A stretch of 9,624 nucleotides of DNA, taken from contig JAKJFO010000156.1 of assembly GCA_022704885.1 (NCBI GenBank), positions 1 through 9,624 on the forward strand, given 5' to 3'. A program made the translations under genes and the position numbers. Within the stretch, counting starts at the first letter, position 1. Each line of letters starts with the position of its first letter. Shown piece after piece: positions 1 through 6,582 of this stretch. Below the pieces are notes generated by a model. That model did not search any database and was not told the DNA's origin. It saw nothing but the letters and a program-made list of their open reading frames with translations. The stretch is from Candidatus Rifleibacteriota bacterium. Lineage in GTDB: Bacteria > Riflebacteria > Ozemobacteria > Ozemobacterales > Ozemobacteraceae.

Positions 1-124
1 AGAAGTGCTGGTCGGTTGTGCTGTCGCACCCGGCTTCGATTATGATGACTTTGAGCTGGCGTCACAACTACATCTGCTGGAAAAGTATCCGCAGCATGAA
101 TCGATAATTTCGAGGTTGACCTGA
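1..124 (+). CDS. C-terminal end of a DUF985-type cupin protein (partial)
   Basis: An open frame starting at base 2 runs into a TGA at 122-124 and encodes the last 40 residues of a protein whose beginning lies left of the window. The peptide contains VGCAVAPGFDYDDFELA followed by LEKYPQH and ends ISRLT. This matches my memory of the C-terminus of the cupin_5 (DUF985) family, where a VGC-VAPGFDF-DFEL stretch and a YPQH motif close the double-stranded beta-helix fold. Members are small cytosolic proteins of about 150-170 residues with no firmly established reaction. The assignment rests on motif recall over a short stretch, so the family is likely but not proven. There is no overlap with the next plus-strand gene, which begins 129 bases later. 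Confidence 0.72.
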   Translation, partial: EVLVGCAVAPGFDYDDFELASQLHLLEKYPQHESIISRLT

Positions 125-253
125 GAGTTTGTGTCTTTCGCCAAAAATCCTTGGAAGCTGTTTTAAAACCTTCTTGTCACTGCGCGGCCACTTCGGTTTC
201 AAAAGCAGTTTTATCGATTAAATCTCTTGCTTCTAATGCCGATATAGAGACTC
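125..253 (+). other. Intergenic gap upstream of the lipoprotein gene
   Basis: This 129-base stretch holds no convincing gene. A TTGTCA at 174-179 resembles a -35 box, but nothing close to TATAAT lies 16-18 bases downstream. A perfect 10-base palindrome, GTTTTAAAAC, lies at 160-169. It is flanked by GAAG (154-157) and CTTC (170-173), which could extend it with a 2-base bulge. It may be an operator-like site or chance AT-rich sequence. The promoter of the downstream envelope pair is probably in this gap, but I cannot place it. The sequence before the ATG at 254 has only a weak AGAGA as a possible ribosome binding site. Confidence 0.5.
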
Positions 254-2002
254 ATGTCGACAATTTTACGAGCATTACAACAAAGCCGGGCCGTACCGGT
301 AATATTACTGCTGACCGTATTGCTGCTGACGTTTAGCGGGTGTGATCAAAGCTCGCGGCGAATTCCGGTATCAGCACTGGTGGCAGACGACGCCTGGCAG
401 GCCAGTAATGCCGGCAGCTGGTCATCGGGTGAAAATACCAACAGTCAGCTTTATCGGATCAGCGGCATCATAAAAGACAGAGATGACGAAAAACCGGTAG
501 GCAATATCGTTGTCGAGCTGATGCAGGGCGATTTGAAGCGCCTGACAACTCGTTCTTCTTCTGCCGGCACTTTCGTGTTCGAACAGATTCCGCCCGGTAT
601 TTATGATGTCATTACCAATGCTTCAAGTGCATACATGCCGACACACGATGTTGTTAACGTCATGGCGGACGGCAGCGCTTCACCGTCAGAGCTTGAAATA
701 TTGCTTGATAAAGCAGTTGAAAATGATCCTGGCGAGATTCTGTTTTCATTGAACGGCGAAGTCAGAGACGAGAGAACCGGCGCAACCCTCGCCAATGAAT
801 TTATCAGGCTGGTTGGTGCCTCAGATGAGACAATTGCCGCCGCGCAAAGTGATAGTCTGGGTAAATTCGTCTTTGCCAGAATAGTAGCCGGTACCTACAA
901 AATTGTAGCGGCACAAAATTCAGAGAAATATCTGCCATTCAGTGTGGCAGTTCAAGTTTCTGAAAATGGCAGTATAACGCCATATCCGTTGCTGTTGCTG
1001 AGACTTAAGACAGATGAGGCAATAGTGGTTGCCGGCAAACTCAGTTTAAGCACTTCGCAGGAACCGATCGGCGGCATGACCATCAGCCTTTATCGAGGGC
1101 TCAACAAGCTTGATGAAACGCTGAGTAACGGTGAAGGGAAGTTCTTTTTCGAGAATCTGCAGGCGGCTGTATACAGTTTAAAAGTCTCGGCCAGCGAACG
1201 TTTTGAAGCGGCTGATTATGTGGTGACCATTCTTTCAGATGGCACAGTTTCGCCTGATTTTGCCGATATTCAACTTATCGCCAAGCCTGTGAGCGGCACT
1301 GTGTATCGAATTGCCGGTAAAATTCTCGATGCCTATTCCGGCTCGCCTCTTGATTTTGTAACCTGTAGTCTGCGCGAGGTCGGGCCGATCATTACCGATC
1401 TGGGCGGTAATTTTTACTTTGAGAACATTGCTCCGGGCAACTATCGTATGGATCTTAGCAAGTCTGGCTTCAGCAATCAGACAATCAATTTTGCTCTGAC
1501 CGATAACGGTGAAACAATTCCGGCCAGTCTGACCTTTCGACTTGTTTATAATCAGGAACAGGGCAAGGGGTCGATCGTTGGGCGGGTTGTGGACAATACC
1601 GGTGCCGGTGTCGGTGGCAAATACATCAGGGTGTATGTCTTAAAGTTTCTGGGGGTTGTGGGTAACGAGAAGGTCTGGAATCTCGATCCTCGACCGATCA
1701 AAGAAACCCGCAGTAATTCAACTTCGCCTGCCGGTGTGGATTATTCGGAGATTGGTGCATTTAAGCTGACTCATCTTGAGCCGACCAGCGATGACATTAA
1801 ATACCTTATCTATGTTGGTAATAATGAAAATGATATAGCAGTCACTCCTGAAGACGTATCCATAAAAATGGGTGATGATGTTGTGTTTGCGACGTTGATT
1901 TCTGAAGACGTCGATAGTGCTGATAGATTTTATTCGTGGTCAGAAGTAAATGTGTTTGCTGACACCAGCACCTATCTTACCAACTATGAACCCCATAACT
2001 AG
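254..2002 (+). CDS. Lipoprotein with about five carboxypeptidase-regulatory-like repeats
   Basis: A 582-residue predicted lipoprotein. Residues 1-30 form a signal peptide with arginines at 6 and 12, a Leu/Val-rich core and a lipobox ending FSGC, so Cys30 should be lipidated after signal peptidase II cleavage. Asp31 occupies the +2 position. The rest is largely repeats of 80-95 residues starting near 67, 161, 257, 351 and 439. Each opens with a G-x-(I/V/L) strand such as YRISGIIKD or YRIAGKILD. The first four then carry a G-x-F-x-F-E/A turn near their middle followed by PG-x-Y or a variant. This is the CarboxypepD_reg-like/Cna-B-like beta-sandwich pattern typical of extracellular adhesive or scaffolding modules. 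The fifth unit is longer and divergent, and no catalytic motif is visible. The next gene starts inside this one, suggesting coupled expression. The precise function is unknown. Confidence 0.85.
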   Translation: MSTILRALQQSRAVPVILLLTVLLLTFSGCDQSSRRIPVSALVADDAWQASNAGSWSSGENTNSQLYRISGIIKDRDDEKPVGNIVVELMQGDLKRLTTRSSSAGTFVFEQIPPGIYDVITNASSAYMPTHDVVNVMADGSASPSELEILLDKAVENDPGEILFSLNGEVRDERTGATLANEFIRLVGASDETIAAAQSDSLGKFVFARIVAGTYKIVAAQNSEKYLPFSVAVQVSENGSITPYPLLLLRLKTDEAIVVAGKLSLSTSQEPIGGMTISLYRGLNKLDETLSNGEGKFFFENLQAAVYSLKVSASERFEAADYVVTILSDGTVSPDFADIQLIAKPVSGTVYRIAGKILDAYSGSPLDFVTCSLREVGPIITDLGGNFYFENIAPGNYRMDLSKSGFSNQTINFALTDNGETIPASLTFRLVYNQEQGKGSIVGRVVDNTGAGVGGKYIRVYVLKFLGVVGNEKVWNLDPRPIKETRSNSTSPAGVDYSEIGAFKLTHLEPTSDDIKYLIYVGNNENDIAVTPEDVSIKMGDDVVFATLISEDVDSADRFYSWSEVNVFADTSTYLTNYEPHN

Positions 2003-2900
2003 TGGCTTCTGCCGCAGCAGACTGCTGCTTGTTGTCATGCTGGTCTGGTTTGCTGGCAGTATGGCCTGCGCCGATGATTTTGCCGATGCCCCCCCTGTGC
2101 CTGATAATTCGCAGAATTCATTTCAGGCGTATGCACATGGGCTTACTATCATGGGCCCGCGCGGTTTGATCAGCATTCCGGTTCCTGGAGTAACCGGTAA
2201 AGAAAAGGTTATTGTCGGCTACAGGCAGTTTGGTCGGCAGAAAAGCTCATATCGTTTGCAGGGTGTCGACTATCGCCAGCAGATCGATGAAAGCGTTGGT
2301 CATATTGTTGTTCCCACATCTGATGATGCAGAGCTGGTGTTATCGCACTGGACGCGCGAACGTAGCACAACTCCTGACCGTCTTGGACTGAGTCGTAAAG
2401 ATGAGATCTTATCTTTTGGTGGTAAATTCAGCGGCGCCATTGAAGAAAGGGCCGACTTCTGTTTCGGCATTCAATGGGCGGCAGAAGACGATGCTGCGCT
2501 GGCCAATTCTGATATAGAAACTCTGGCTCAGCTGCGGTCGGTCTATCTGACAACCGGCAGCGAAATGTCGCCAAATCTGTATGGTTATGCCCATTTGCGA
2601 CAGTGCTATATTCCTGAGCTGCGCATAATTCTCAGCGACAACAGCGAAATGATAAGAAGCCGTGAGTTGTTTTCTCAGGCAGCTCTTGCTCTTGAACGCA
2701 GATTCGGCAGCAAAGGAGCTCACAATGCTGTCTTTGAACTTCTATACACGGATTATCCTGACGTATATCAGCTGGAAGAAAGCCGCTGGCAGGTAAACCT
2801 CGGTTTGACAGCAAAGCTTTCCAGGTTCAGTTTTGAGATGAGTTGTCTTTCGGTGACCTGTGACCCATTGTTCATCGCCGGAACAAGCATAGGATTTTAA
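1986..2900 (+). CDS. Exported protein, possibly a small outer-membrane beta-barrel
   Basis: From the ATG at 1986 this is a 304-residue protein of unknown function. I chose this start because it gives a standard signal peptide: Arg10 and Arg12, a hydrophobic stretch at about 13-26, and an A-C-A site ahead of DD at 30. An in-frame ATG at 1950 would add 12 residues and cannot be excluded. Neither start has a strong ribosome binding site. Residues 57-79 (MGPRGLISIPVPGV then K-x-x-V-x-VGYRQFG) recall the opening of YjbH-like barrel proteins, where a G-L-I-x-I/M-P element precedes the first strands, but this is weak similarity. Later segments alternate polar and hydrophobic residues (ILSFGGKFSG, RFSFEMSC) and the protein ends GTSIGF, with the terminal Phe common in outer-membrane barrels. 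It overlaps the lipoprotein gene by 17 bases, so the two products probably act together at the envelope. Confidence 0.75.
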   Translation: MNPITSGFCRSRLLLVVMLVWFAGSMACADDFADAPPVPDNSQNSFQAYAHGLTIMGPRGLISIPVPGVTGKEKVIVGYRQFGRQKSSYRLQGVDYRQQIDESVGHIVVPTSDDAELVLSHWTRERSTTPDRLGLSRKDEILSFGGKFSGAIEERADFCFGIQWAAEDDAALANSDIETLAQLRSVYLTTGSEMSPNLYGYAHLRQCYIPELRIILSDNSEMIRSRELFSQAALALERRFGSKGAHNAVFELLYTDYPDVYQLEESRWQVNLGLTAKLSRFSFEMSCLSVTCDPLFIAGTSIGF

Positions 2901-2904
2901 GCGA

Positions 2905-4800
2905 TCAGCAGGCGACTTTTTTGATTACCGAAGGGTGCAGCCACTCGGCGATGCGTTCTTTGATGCCGACTGCATCTACTTTAAGCAGACGGCGCAGCTC
3001 TTTCTGGCTGCCGTGCTGAACGAACCCGTCGGGAATGCCGATGCGCAGCATGCCGGCGGCGTGCCCCATTTCTATTGCATGTTCGGCGATCAGGCTGCCA
3101 AAGCCGCCCTGCAGAACATTCTCTTCGATGCTTATCATCGGAACACGCCGGTTGACGATACTGGTCAGCATATCGATATCAAAGGGTTTGATGAAGCGCG
3201 GGTTGATGACGCAAGCGGAAATGCCCTGCAGTTCAAGCTCGGCTGCGGCTTCGAGAGCCGGGTGCAGCATGTGCCCGAGTGCCCAGATCACGATATCCTT
3301 GCCATCTTTGACTATTTCTGCACGCCCGCTGACGATCTGTGAGCGGTCTTTGGCGCTGTCTTTGCAGCCGATTCCGGCGCCACGCGGGTAACGAATGGCA
3401 ACCGGCCCACTCTGTATGGACGCATAGGTCAGCATCTGTTCGAGCTCGATTTCGTCACGTGGTGCCATTACCTGAATATCAGGAATACAGCGTAAAAACG
3501 AGACATCGAAGACTCCATGATGGGTCGGCCCATCTTCGCCGACCAGTCCGGCCCGGTCAAGGCACATTACGACCGGAAGTTTCATCAGGCAGACGTCGTG
3601 AATGACCTGGTCATAAGCTCGCTGCATGAATGATGAATAGATGGCGACGAATGGGCGCAACCCGCCTTTGGCCATGCCGGCTGCCATGGTGATGGCGTGT
3701 TGCTCGGCTATGCCGACATCGAAAAATCTCGCGGGAAAGTCGAGCGCAAAACGGTTGAGGCCGGTTCCTTCCTTCATCGCTGCGGTAATTGCAACGATAT
3801 CTTCATTCTGGGCGGCGAGTCGGCATAATACATTGCCAAAAACGTCGGTATAGGAAGGCGGTGCCTTTTCCGTTGATTTTGCTTTGCCGGTCGAGATTTC
3901 GAAAGGGCCGGTGCCGTGAAATTTGTGGCAGAATTCCTGTGCCGGCTTGTAACCGCGGCCTTTTTCGGTGAGGACATGCACGAGTACAGGACCTTTGCGG
4001 TCACGGGCGCGAATCAGTGCGCGCTCGAGTGTTTCGAAATCGTAACCATCGACCGGGCCAAAATATTTGAAGCCGAATTCTTCGAAGAGCATACCGGGAG
4101 TAAGCAGGTATTTGAGACTGCCTTCGAGACGGCTGATCACGTTATAAAGGCGCGAGCCAAAACCCGGTATCTGTTTGAGAACATGAGCCAGATAATCTTT
4201 GGGGGTGGTGTAGGCCGGTTCCAGGCGCAGGCGGTGCAGATACATCGACATGGCGCCAACATTAGGCGAAATCGACATTTCGTTATCGTTGAGAATGACG
4301 ACTACGTCGTTCTTTTCGTGGCCGGTGTAGTTGAGGGCTTCGAATGCCATGCCGGCCGTAAGTGCGCCGTCGCCGATCACCGCTATGACCTTGCCGTCTC
4401 TCTGAAACTGCTGATTAGCTATGGCAAGCCCCTGAGCTGCAGAGATAGAGGTCGAACTGTGACCTGTGTTGAAAACGTCGTGGCGACTTTCGCAGACTTT
4501 AGGAAAACCGCTTATACCGCCGAAGGTGCGGATACCGGCAAACTGTTCGCGGCGTCCGGTAACTATCTTGTGGGTGTAGCATTGATGCCCGACATCCCAG
4601 ATAATCTGGTCTTTTGGCGATCTGAAAACACGGTGTACAGCCAGAGTCAGCTCGACAATGCCGAGATTGCTGGCAAGGTGCCCACCATTACGCGAAACGA
4701 CGCTGATGATCATCTCACGTATCTCGCTGCTCAGCTGCTGCAACTCTTCATGTGAAAGAAATTCCAGATCAGCCGGTTCTCTAATGCGATCAAGAATCAT
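2905..4800 (-). CDS. dxs: 1-deoxy-D-xylulose-5-phosphate synthase
   Basis: Dxs joins pyruvate and glyceraldehyde-3-phosphate, with thiamine diphosphate, to form 1-deoxy-D-xylulose 5-phosphate. This is the entry step of the cytosolic MEP isoprenoid pathway and also feeds vitamin synthesis. At 631 residues it has the usual family length. Visible landmarks are His41 (RNGGHLASNLG), GHQ at 71-73, GHSSTS at 113-118, the thiamine-diphosphate/Mg site GDGALTAG at 143-150 with NDNEMSIS at 171-178, the catalytic glutamate in DVGIAEQH (Glu366), and GEDGPTHHG at 421-429 including the substrate-binding His. The domain order (N-terminal ThDP domain, central pyrimidine-binding domain, C-terminal transketolase-like domain) appears complete. 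The start is preceded by only a weak purine stretch, but a good promoter lies just upstream. Its stop is 4 bases from the stop of the opposing gene. Confidence 0.98.
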   Translation of the reverse strand: MILDRIREPADLEFLSHEELQQLSSEIREMIISVVSRNGGHLASNLGIVELTLAVHRVFRSPKDQIIWDVGHQCYTHKIVTGRREQFAGIRTFGGISGFPKVCESRHDVFNTGHSSTSISAAQGLAIANQQFQRDGKVIAVIGDGALTAGMAFEALNYTGHEKNDVVVILNDNEMSISPNVGAMSMYLHRLRLEPAYTTPKDYLAHVLKQIPGFGSRLYNVISRLEGSLKYLLTPGMLFEEFGFKYFGPVDGYDFETLERALIRARDRKGPVLVHVLTEKGRGYKPAQEFCHKFHGTGPFEISTGKAKSTEKAPPSYTDVFGNVLCRLAAQNEDIVAITAAMKEGTGLNRFALDFPARFFDVGIAEQHAITMAAGMAKGGLRPFVAIYSSFMQRAYDQVIHDVCLMKLPVVMCLDRAGLVGEDGPTHHGVFDVSFLRCIPDIQVMAPRDEIELEQMLTYASIQSGPVAIRYPRGAGIGCKDSAKDRSQIVSGRAEIVKDGKDIVIWALGHMLHPALEAAAELELQGISACVINPRFIKPFDIDMLTSIVNRRVPMISIEENVLQGGFGSLIAEHAIEMGHAAGMLRIGIPDGFVQHGSQKELRRLLKVDAVGIKERIAEWLHPSVIKKVAC

Positions 4801-4909
4801 GCTTTATAAATGACTCAACTTGAAACCAGATATTCTAGCGATTATATCACAAGCTATTTTTTTTACAAACCCTAGTTTAAGGCCATTTATGGTGCTGATC
4901 CGGGTGCGA
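4801..4909 (-). other. Intergenic gap between the DUF1858 gene and dxs
   Basis: This 109-base AT-rich gap is the only sizeable non-coding stretch on the minus strand. It holds the predicted dxs promoter. I see no strong stem followed by a T run on the minus strand that would end the upstream operon, only a short AAAC/GTTT pairing near 4868-4879. Readthrough from the operon into dxs is therefore possible. Confidence 0.55.
4841..4868 (-). promoter_or_regulatory. Predicted extended -10 promoter for dxs
   Basis: On the minus strand, a perfect TATAAT (4841-4846) is preceded by TG and one base, giving the extended -10 form TGATATAAT. A TTGTAA (4863-4868) lies 16 bases further upstream and matches four of six -35 positions. 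The spacer contains an 8-base A tract. Initiation would be expected near 4834, giving a leader of about 35 bases before the dxs ATG at 4800, too short for a riboswitch. This is a sigma-70-type prediction from sequence only. It suggests dxs can be expressed independently of the upstream operon. Confidence 0.7.
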
Positions 4910-5107
4910 TCACTGCTTGTTCAGGCCTTGTATAGAGTTAAGCAGTTTTTGTAAGTCGATTCCATGCACTCTGGCAGCGTCTTCGAGGCTTTCTCCGGCG
5001 GCAACAGCGCAGCCAATACAATGCATGCCGAATTGCTGCAGAACTTTTGCTGCCTCTGGTTTCTGCCGCAGAATTTCGGCAATAGTCATCTTTGCTTCAA
5101 TTGTCAT
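4910..5107 (-). CDS. Small DUF1858 protein with CxxC motif
   Basis: A 65-residue protein of the DUF1858 (ScdA N-terminal-like) type. The diagnostic stretch is FGMHCIGC at 26-33 followed by ESLEDAARVHGID, with Cys30 and Cys33 forming a CxxC pair. Related domains occur alone or fused to hybrid-cluster, hemerythrin-like and other redox proteins, and are thought to bind metal or take part in redox or nitrosative-stress chemistry. The role of the stand-alone form is not established. I place the start at 5107 because a GGGAG lies 8 bases upstream. An in-frame ATG at 5122 would add 5 residues, and one at 5089 would remove 6. The gene overlaps the end of the sugar transferase gene by 11 bases, so translation is probably coupled. 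No signal peptide or membrane segment is present, so it should be cytosolic. Confidence 0.88.
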   Translation of the reverse strand: MTIEAKMTIAEILRQKPEAAKVLQQFGMHCIGCAVAAGESLEDAARVHGIDLQKLLNSIQGLNKQ

Positions 5108-6575
5108 TGCTGTTACTCCCATTCTCAGGTTCTTCTTCCTGGGGCAGCTTCTTCATGCCGTCCAGTTCGTGGTGTTTGTCTTCAAGAGCCTTGTCCGATT
5201 TCACCAGCAGTACCCAGACTGTCTGAAATACAATCTTGATATCGAGCACCAGGCTGTAATTGTCGAGATAATAGTAATCATAAGTCACTTTATCGGTCAG
5301 ACGCAGGTAGTAGCGTGAGTTGACTGCAGCCAGGCCGGTCACCCCGGGTTTGACCGAAAGACGTCGACCCTGAAACTCATAGTAATCTCTGACAAAAAAT
5401 GGTCGCTCCGGCCGTGGCCCGACTACTGACATCTCACCAGTCAATACGAGAAAAAACTGCGGCAATTCATCGATACCAAAACGCCGCAAAAATCTGCCCA
5501 ACGGCGAAATCCGGTCATCATCAGCAGTCGCAACCTTTGGCCCTGATTTCGCTTCTGAACCGACCCGCATCGACCGGAATTTGATTACATCGAATTCCTT
5601 GCCGTATCTGCCTACTCTTTTCTGCTTGTAAAGCAGGGGGCCGGGAGAATCGAGTCGAACGAGAAGAGCGGTCAGCAGCATGACCGGTGAAGCGATGAGC
5701 ATGGCCGCAAGAGAGAAAGTTACGTCGAAAGCTCTCTTGCAGAAGCGCTGAAATGGTGTGAGCGGATGCGAATTGAGCGTTATCAACGGAAAATCTTCGA
5801 GGCTCTGCAATGCCACGGTGCCAGAGGTTTTGCGATAATCAGCAGATATTCTTACCTTGAAGGCATGTGGCTCTTCTTTGCGCTGGTAGAAAACCTGCGC
5901 CCAGAATTTATCGAGATTCAGTGTCGGATCAGTGACGAAAACCTCGTGTGCGTGCCGGAAGATTACTTCTGCCGCCAGCTCGTCGATCTGTTCAGGCTTT
6001 AAGGTGTGCACAATGCGAAAGCGCACGCCGCCGCGCCGGTGGAAATGCTTGATAATGCGTCTGGCTTCTGATTCATCGCCGATGATCAATGCTCTTTTCA
6101 GCAATGGATGAGGTCGAAAAACGGTCGAGACGATGGTGCGCAGTAATACTGTGGCAATAACACAGCAGACTGTTGCCATAAGGAATACTGGTCTCGGAAA
6201 ATTGTATGAAAGGCTGGCGATGTCGCGCGAAAAGAAGGCAATCAGGTTGAACCCGAGGAAAGTGCCGAGAAGAGCGTTTGAAGTGTGTGAAAAAATGTCA
6301 GATGCAGCGCTGAGGTTGCGTATGTTGAAAATTCCCGACAGCAGCCCGAAAACTACGTAAAGTCCGAGCAGAATCCAGCGTACCTGCAGGTATGCGTTGA
6401 GATAGATGTCGGCATTCTGCAATCCCATGAACCATACGGTGAAAACGCCGATGAAAAGGGCGTTCATCAGCAAAGCGTCGAATATCAGAAGTGCGACCGA
6501 GAGAAGGCGTTCGGCACCCTGTGGCAACCTTATGCCACAGTAACGCGAAAATTTTCTGGTGCCTTTTGCCGCCAT
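5097..6575 (-). CDS. Polyprenyl glycosylphosphotransferase (initiating sugar transferase)
   Basis: A 492-residue inner-membrane enzyme expected to transfer a sugar-1-phosphate from a nucleotide sugar to undecaprenyl phosphate, the first step in building an exopolysaccharide, capsule or O-antigen repeat. Membrane segments lie near 24-50, 66-85, 98-117 and 128-149. A degenerate nucleotide-binding-like domain begins at RALIIGDESEAR (161-172). The catalytic bacterial sugar transferase domain starts at KRAFDV (280-285), with a membrane or re-entrant helix at about 286-308, DSPGP at 309-313, KFRSMR at 332-337, the Asp-Glu dyad in IDELPQ (Asp369, Glu370), GPRPE at 386-390 and KPGVTG at 409-414. The layout is that of the WbaP/EpsE/CpsE class, and the sugar cannot be told from sequence. 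A tail rich in Glu, Asn and Ser ends the protein. No other polysaccharide gene is in view. The ATG at 6575 lacks a clear ribosome binding site and lies 7 bases after the ferritin-like gene. Confidence 0.95.
   Translation of the reverse strand: MAAKGTRKFSRYCGIRLPQGAERLLSVALLIFDALLMNALFIGVFTVWFMGLQNADIYLNAYLQVRWILLGLYVVFGLLSGIFNIRNLSAASDIFSHTSNALLGTFLGFNLIAFFSRDIASLSYNFPRPVFLMATVCCVIATVLLRTIVSTVFRPHPLLKRALIIGDESEARRIIKHFHRRGGVRFRIVHTLKPEQIDELAAEVIFRHAHEVFVTDPTLNLDKFWAQVFYQRKEEPHAFKVRISADYRKTSGTVALQSLEDFPLITLNSHPLTPFQRFCKRAFDVTFSLAAMLIASPVMLLTALLVRLDSPGPLLYKQKRVGRYGKEFDVIKFRSMRVGSEAKSGPKVATADDDRISPLGRFLRRFGIDELPQFFLVLTGEMSVVGPRPERPFFVRDYYEFQGRRLSVKPGVTGLAAVNSRYYLRLTDKVTYDYYYLDNYSLVLDIKIVFQTVWVLLVKSDKALEDKHHELDGMKKLPQEEEPENGSNSNDN
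5116..5120 (-). promoter_or_regulatory. Ribosome binding site that decides the DUF1858 start
   Basis: The minus strand reads GGGAG, then 8 bases, then ATG at 5107. It lies inside the 3' end of the sugar transferase gene. It favours the start at 5107 over the ATG at 5122, which lies upstream of this site. Confidence 0.65.
6519..6540 (-). repeat. Perfect 8-base inverted repeat in the start of the sugar transferase gene
   Basis: CTGTGGCA (6519-6526) and TGCCACAG (6533-6540) are exact inverted copies separated by 6 bases. In the mRNA this would form an 8-pair stem with a 6-base loop, about 35 bases after the initiation codon. It may affect translation or transcript stability, or be chance. Confidence 0.6.
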
Positions 6576-6582
6576 TACAGGG

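Noticed and set aside
174..202. TTGTCA as a -35 box for the lipoprotein gene
   Set aside because: The sequence at the right distance for a -10 (around 197-202, TTTCAA) does not resemble TATAAT.
2409..2723. A 104-codon minus-strand open frame inside the exported-protein gene
   Set aside because: It is the shadow of a gene with a clear signal peptide. No motif or ribosome binding site supports it.
2853..2865. Direct repeat GTGACC-T-GTGACC
   Set aside because: Two 6-base copies in a coding region are expected by chance and have no linked feature.
2875..2922. Possible intrinsic terminator: TCGCC (2875-2879) pairing with GGCGA (2911-2915) before a run of six T
   Set aside because: The stem is only 5 pairs with a loop of about 31 bases, too weak to call. 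The T run encodes part of the dxs C-terminus.
3916..4755. A 279-codon open frame on the plus strand opposite dxs
   Set aside because: It lies wholly antisense to an unmistakable dxs. Its translation shows no recognisable motif, and long antisense frames are common opposite GC-rich-third-position genes.
4801..4840. A riboswitch (for example thiamine pyrophosphate) ahead of dxs
   Set aside because: The predicted leader is only about 35 bases, and no thi-box-like sequence is visible in the 109-base gap.
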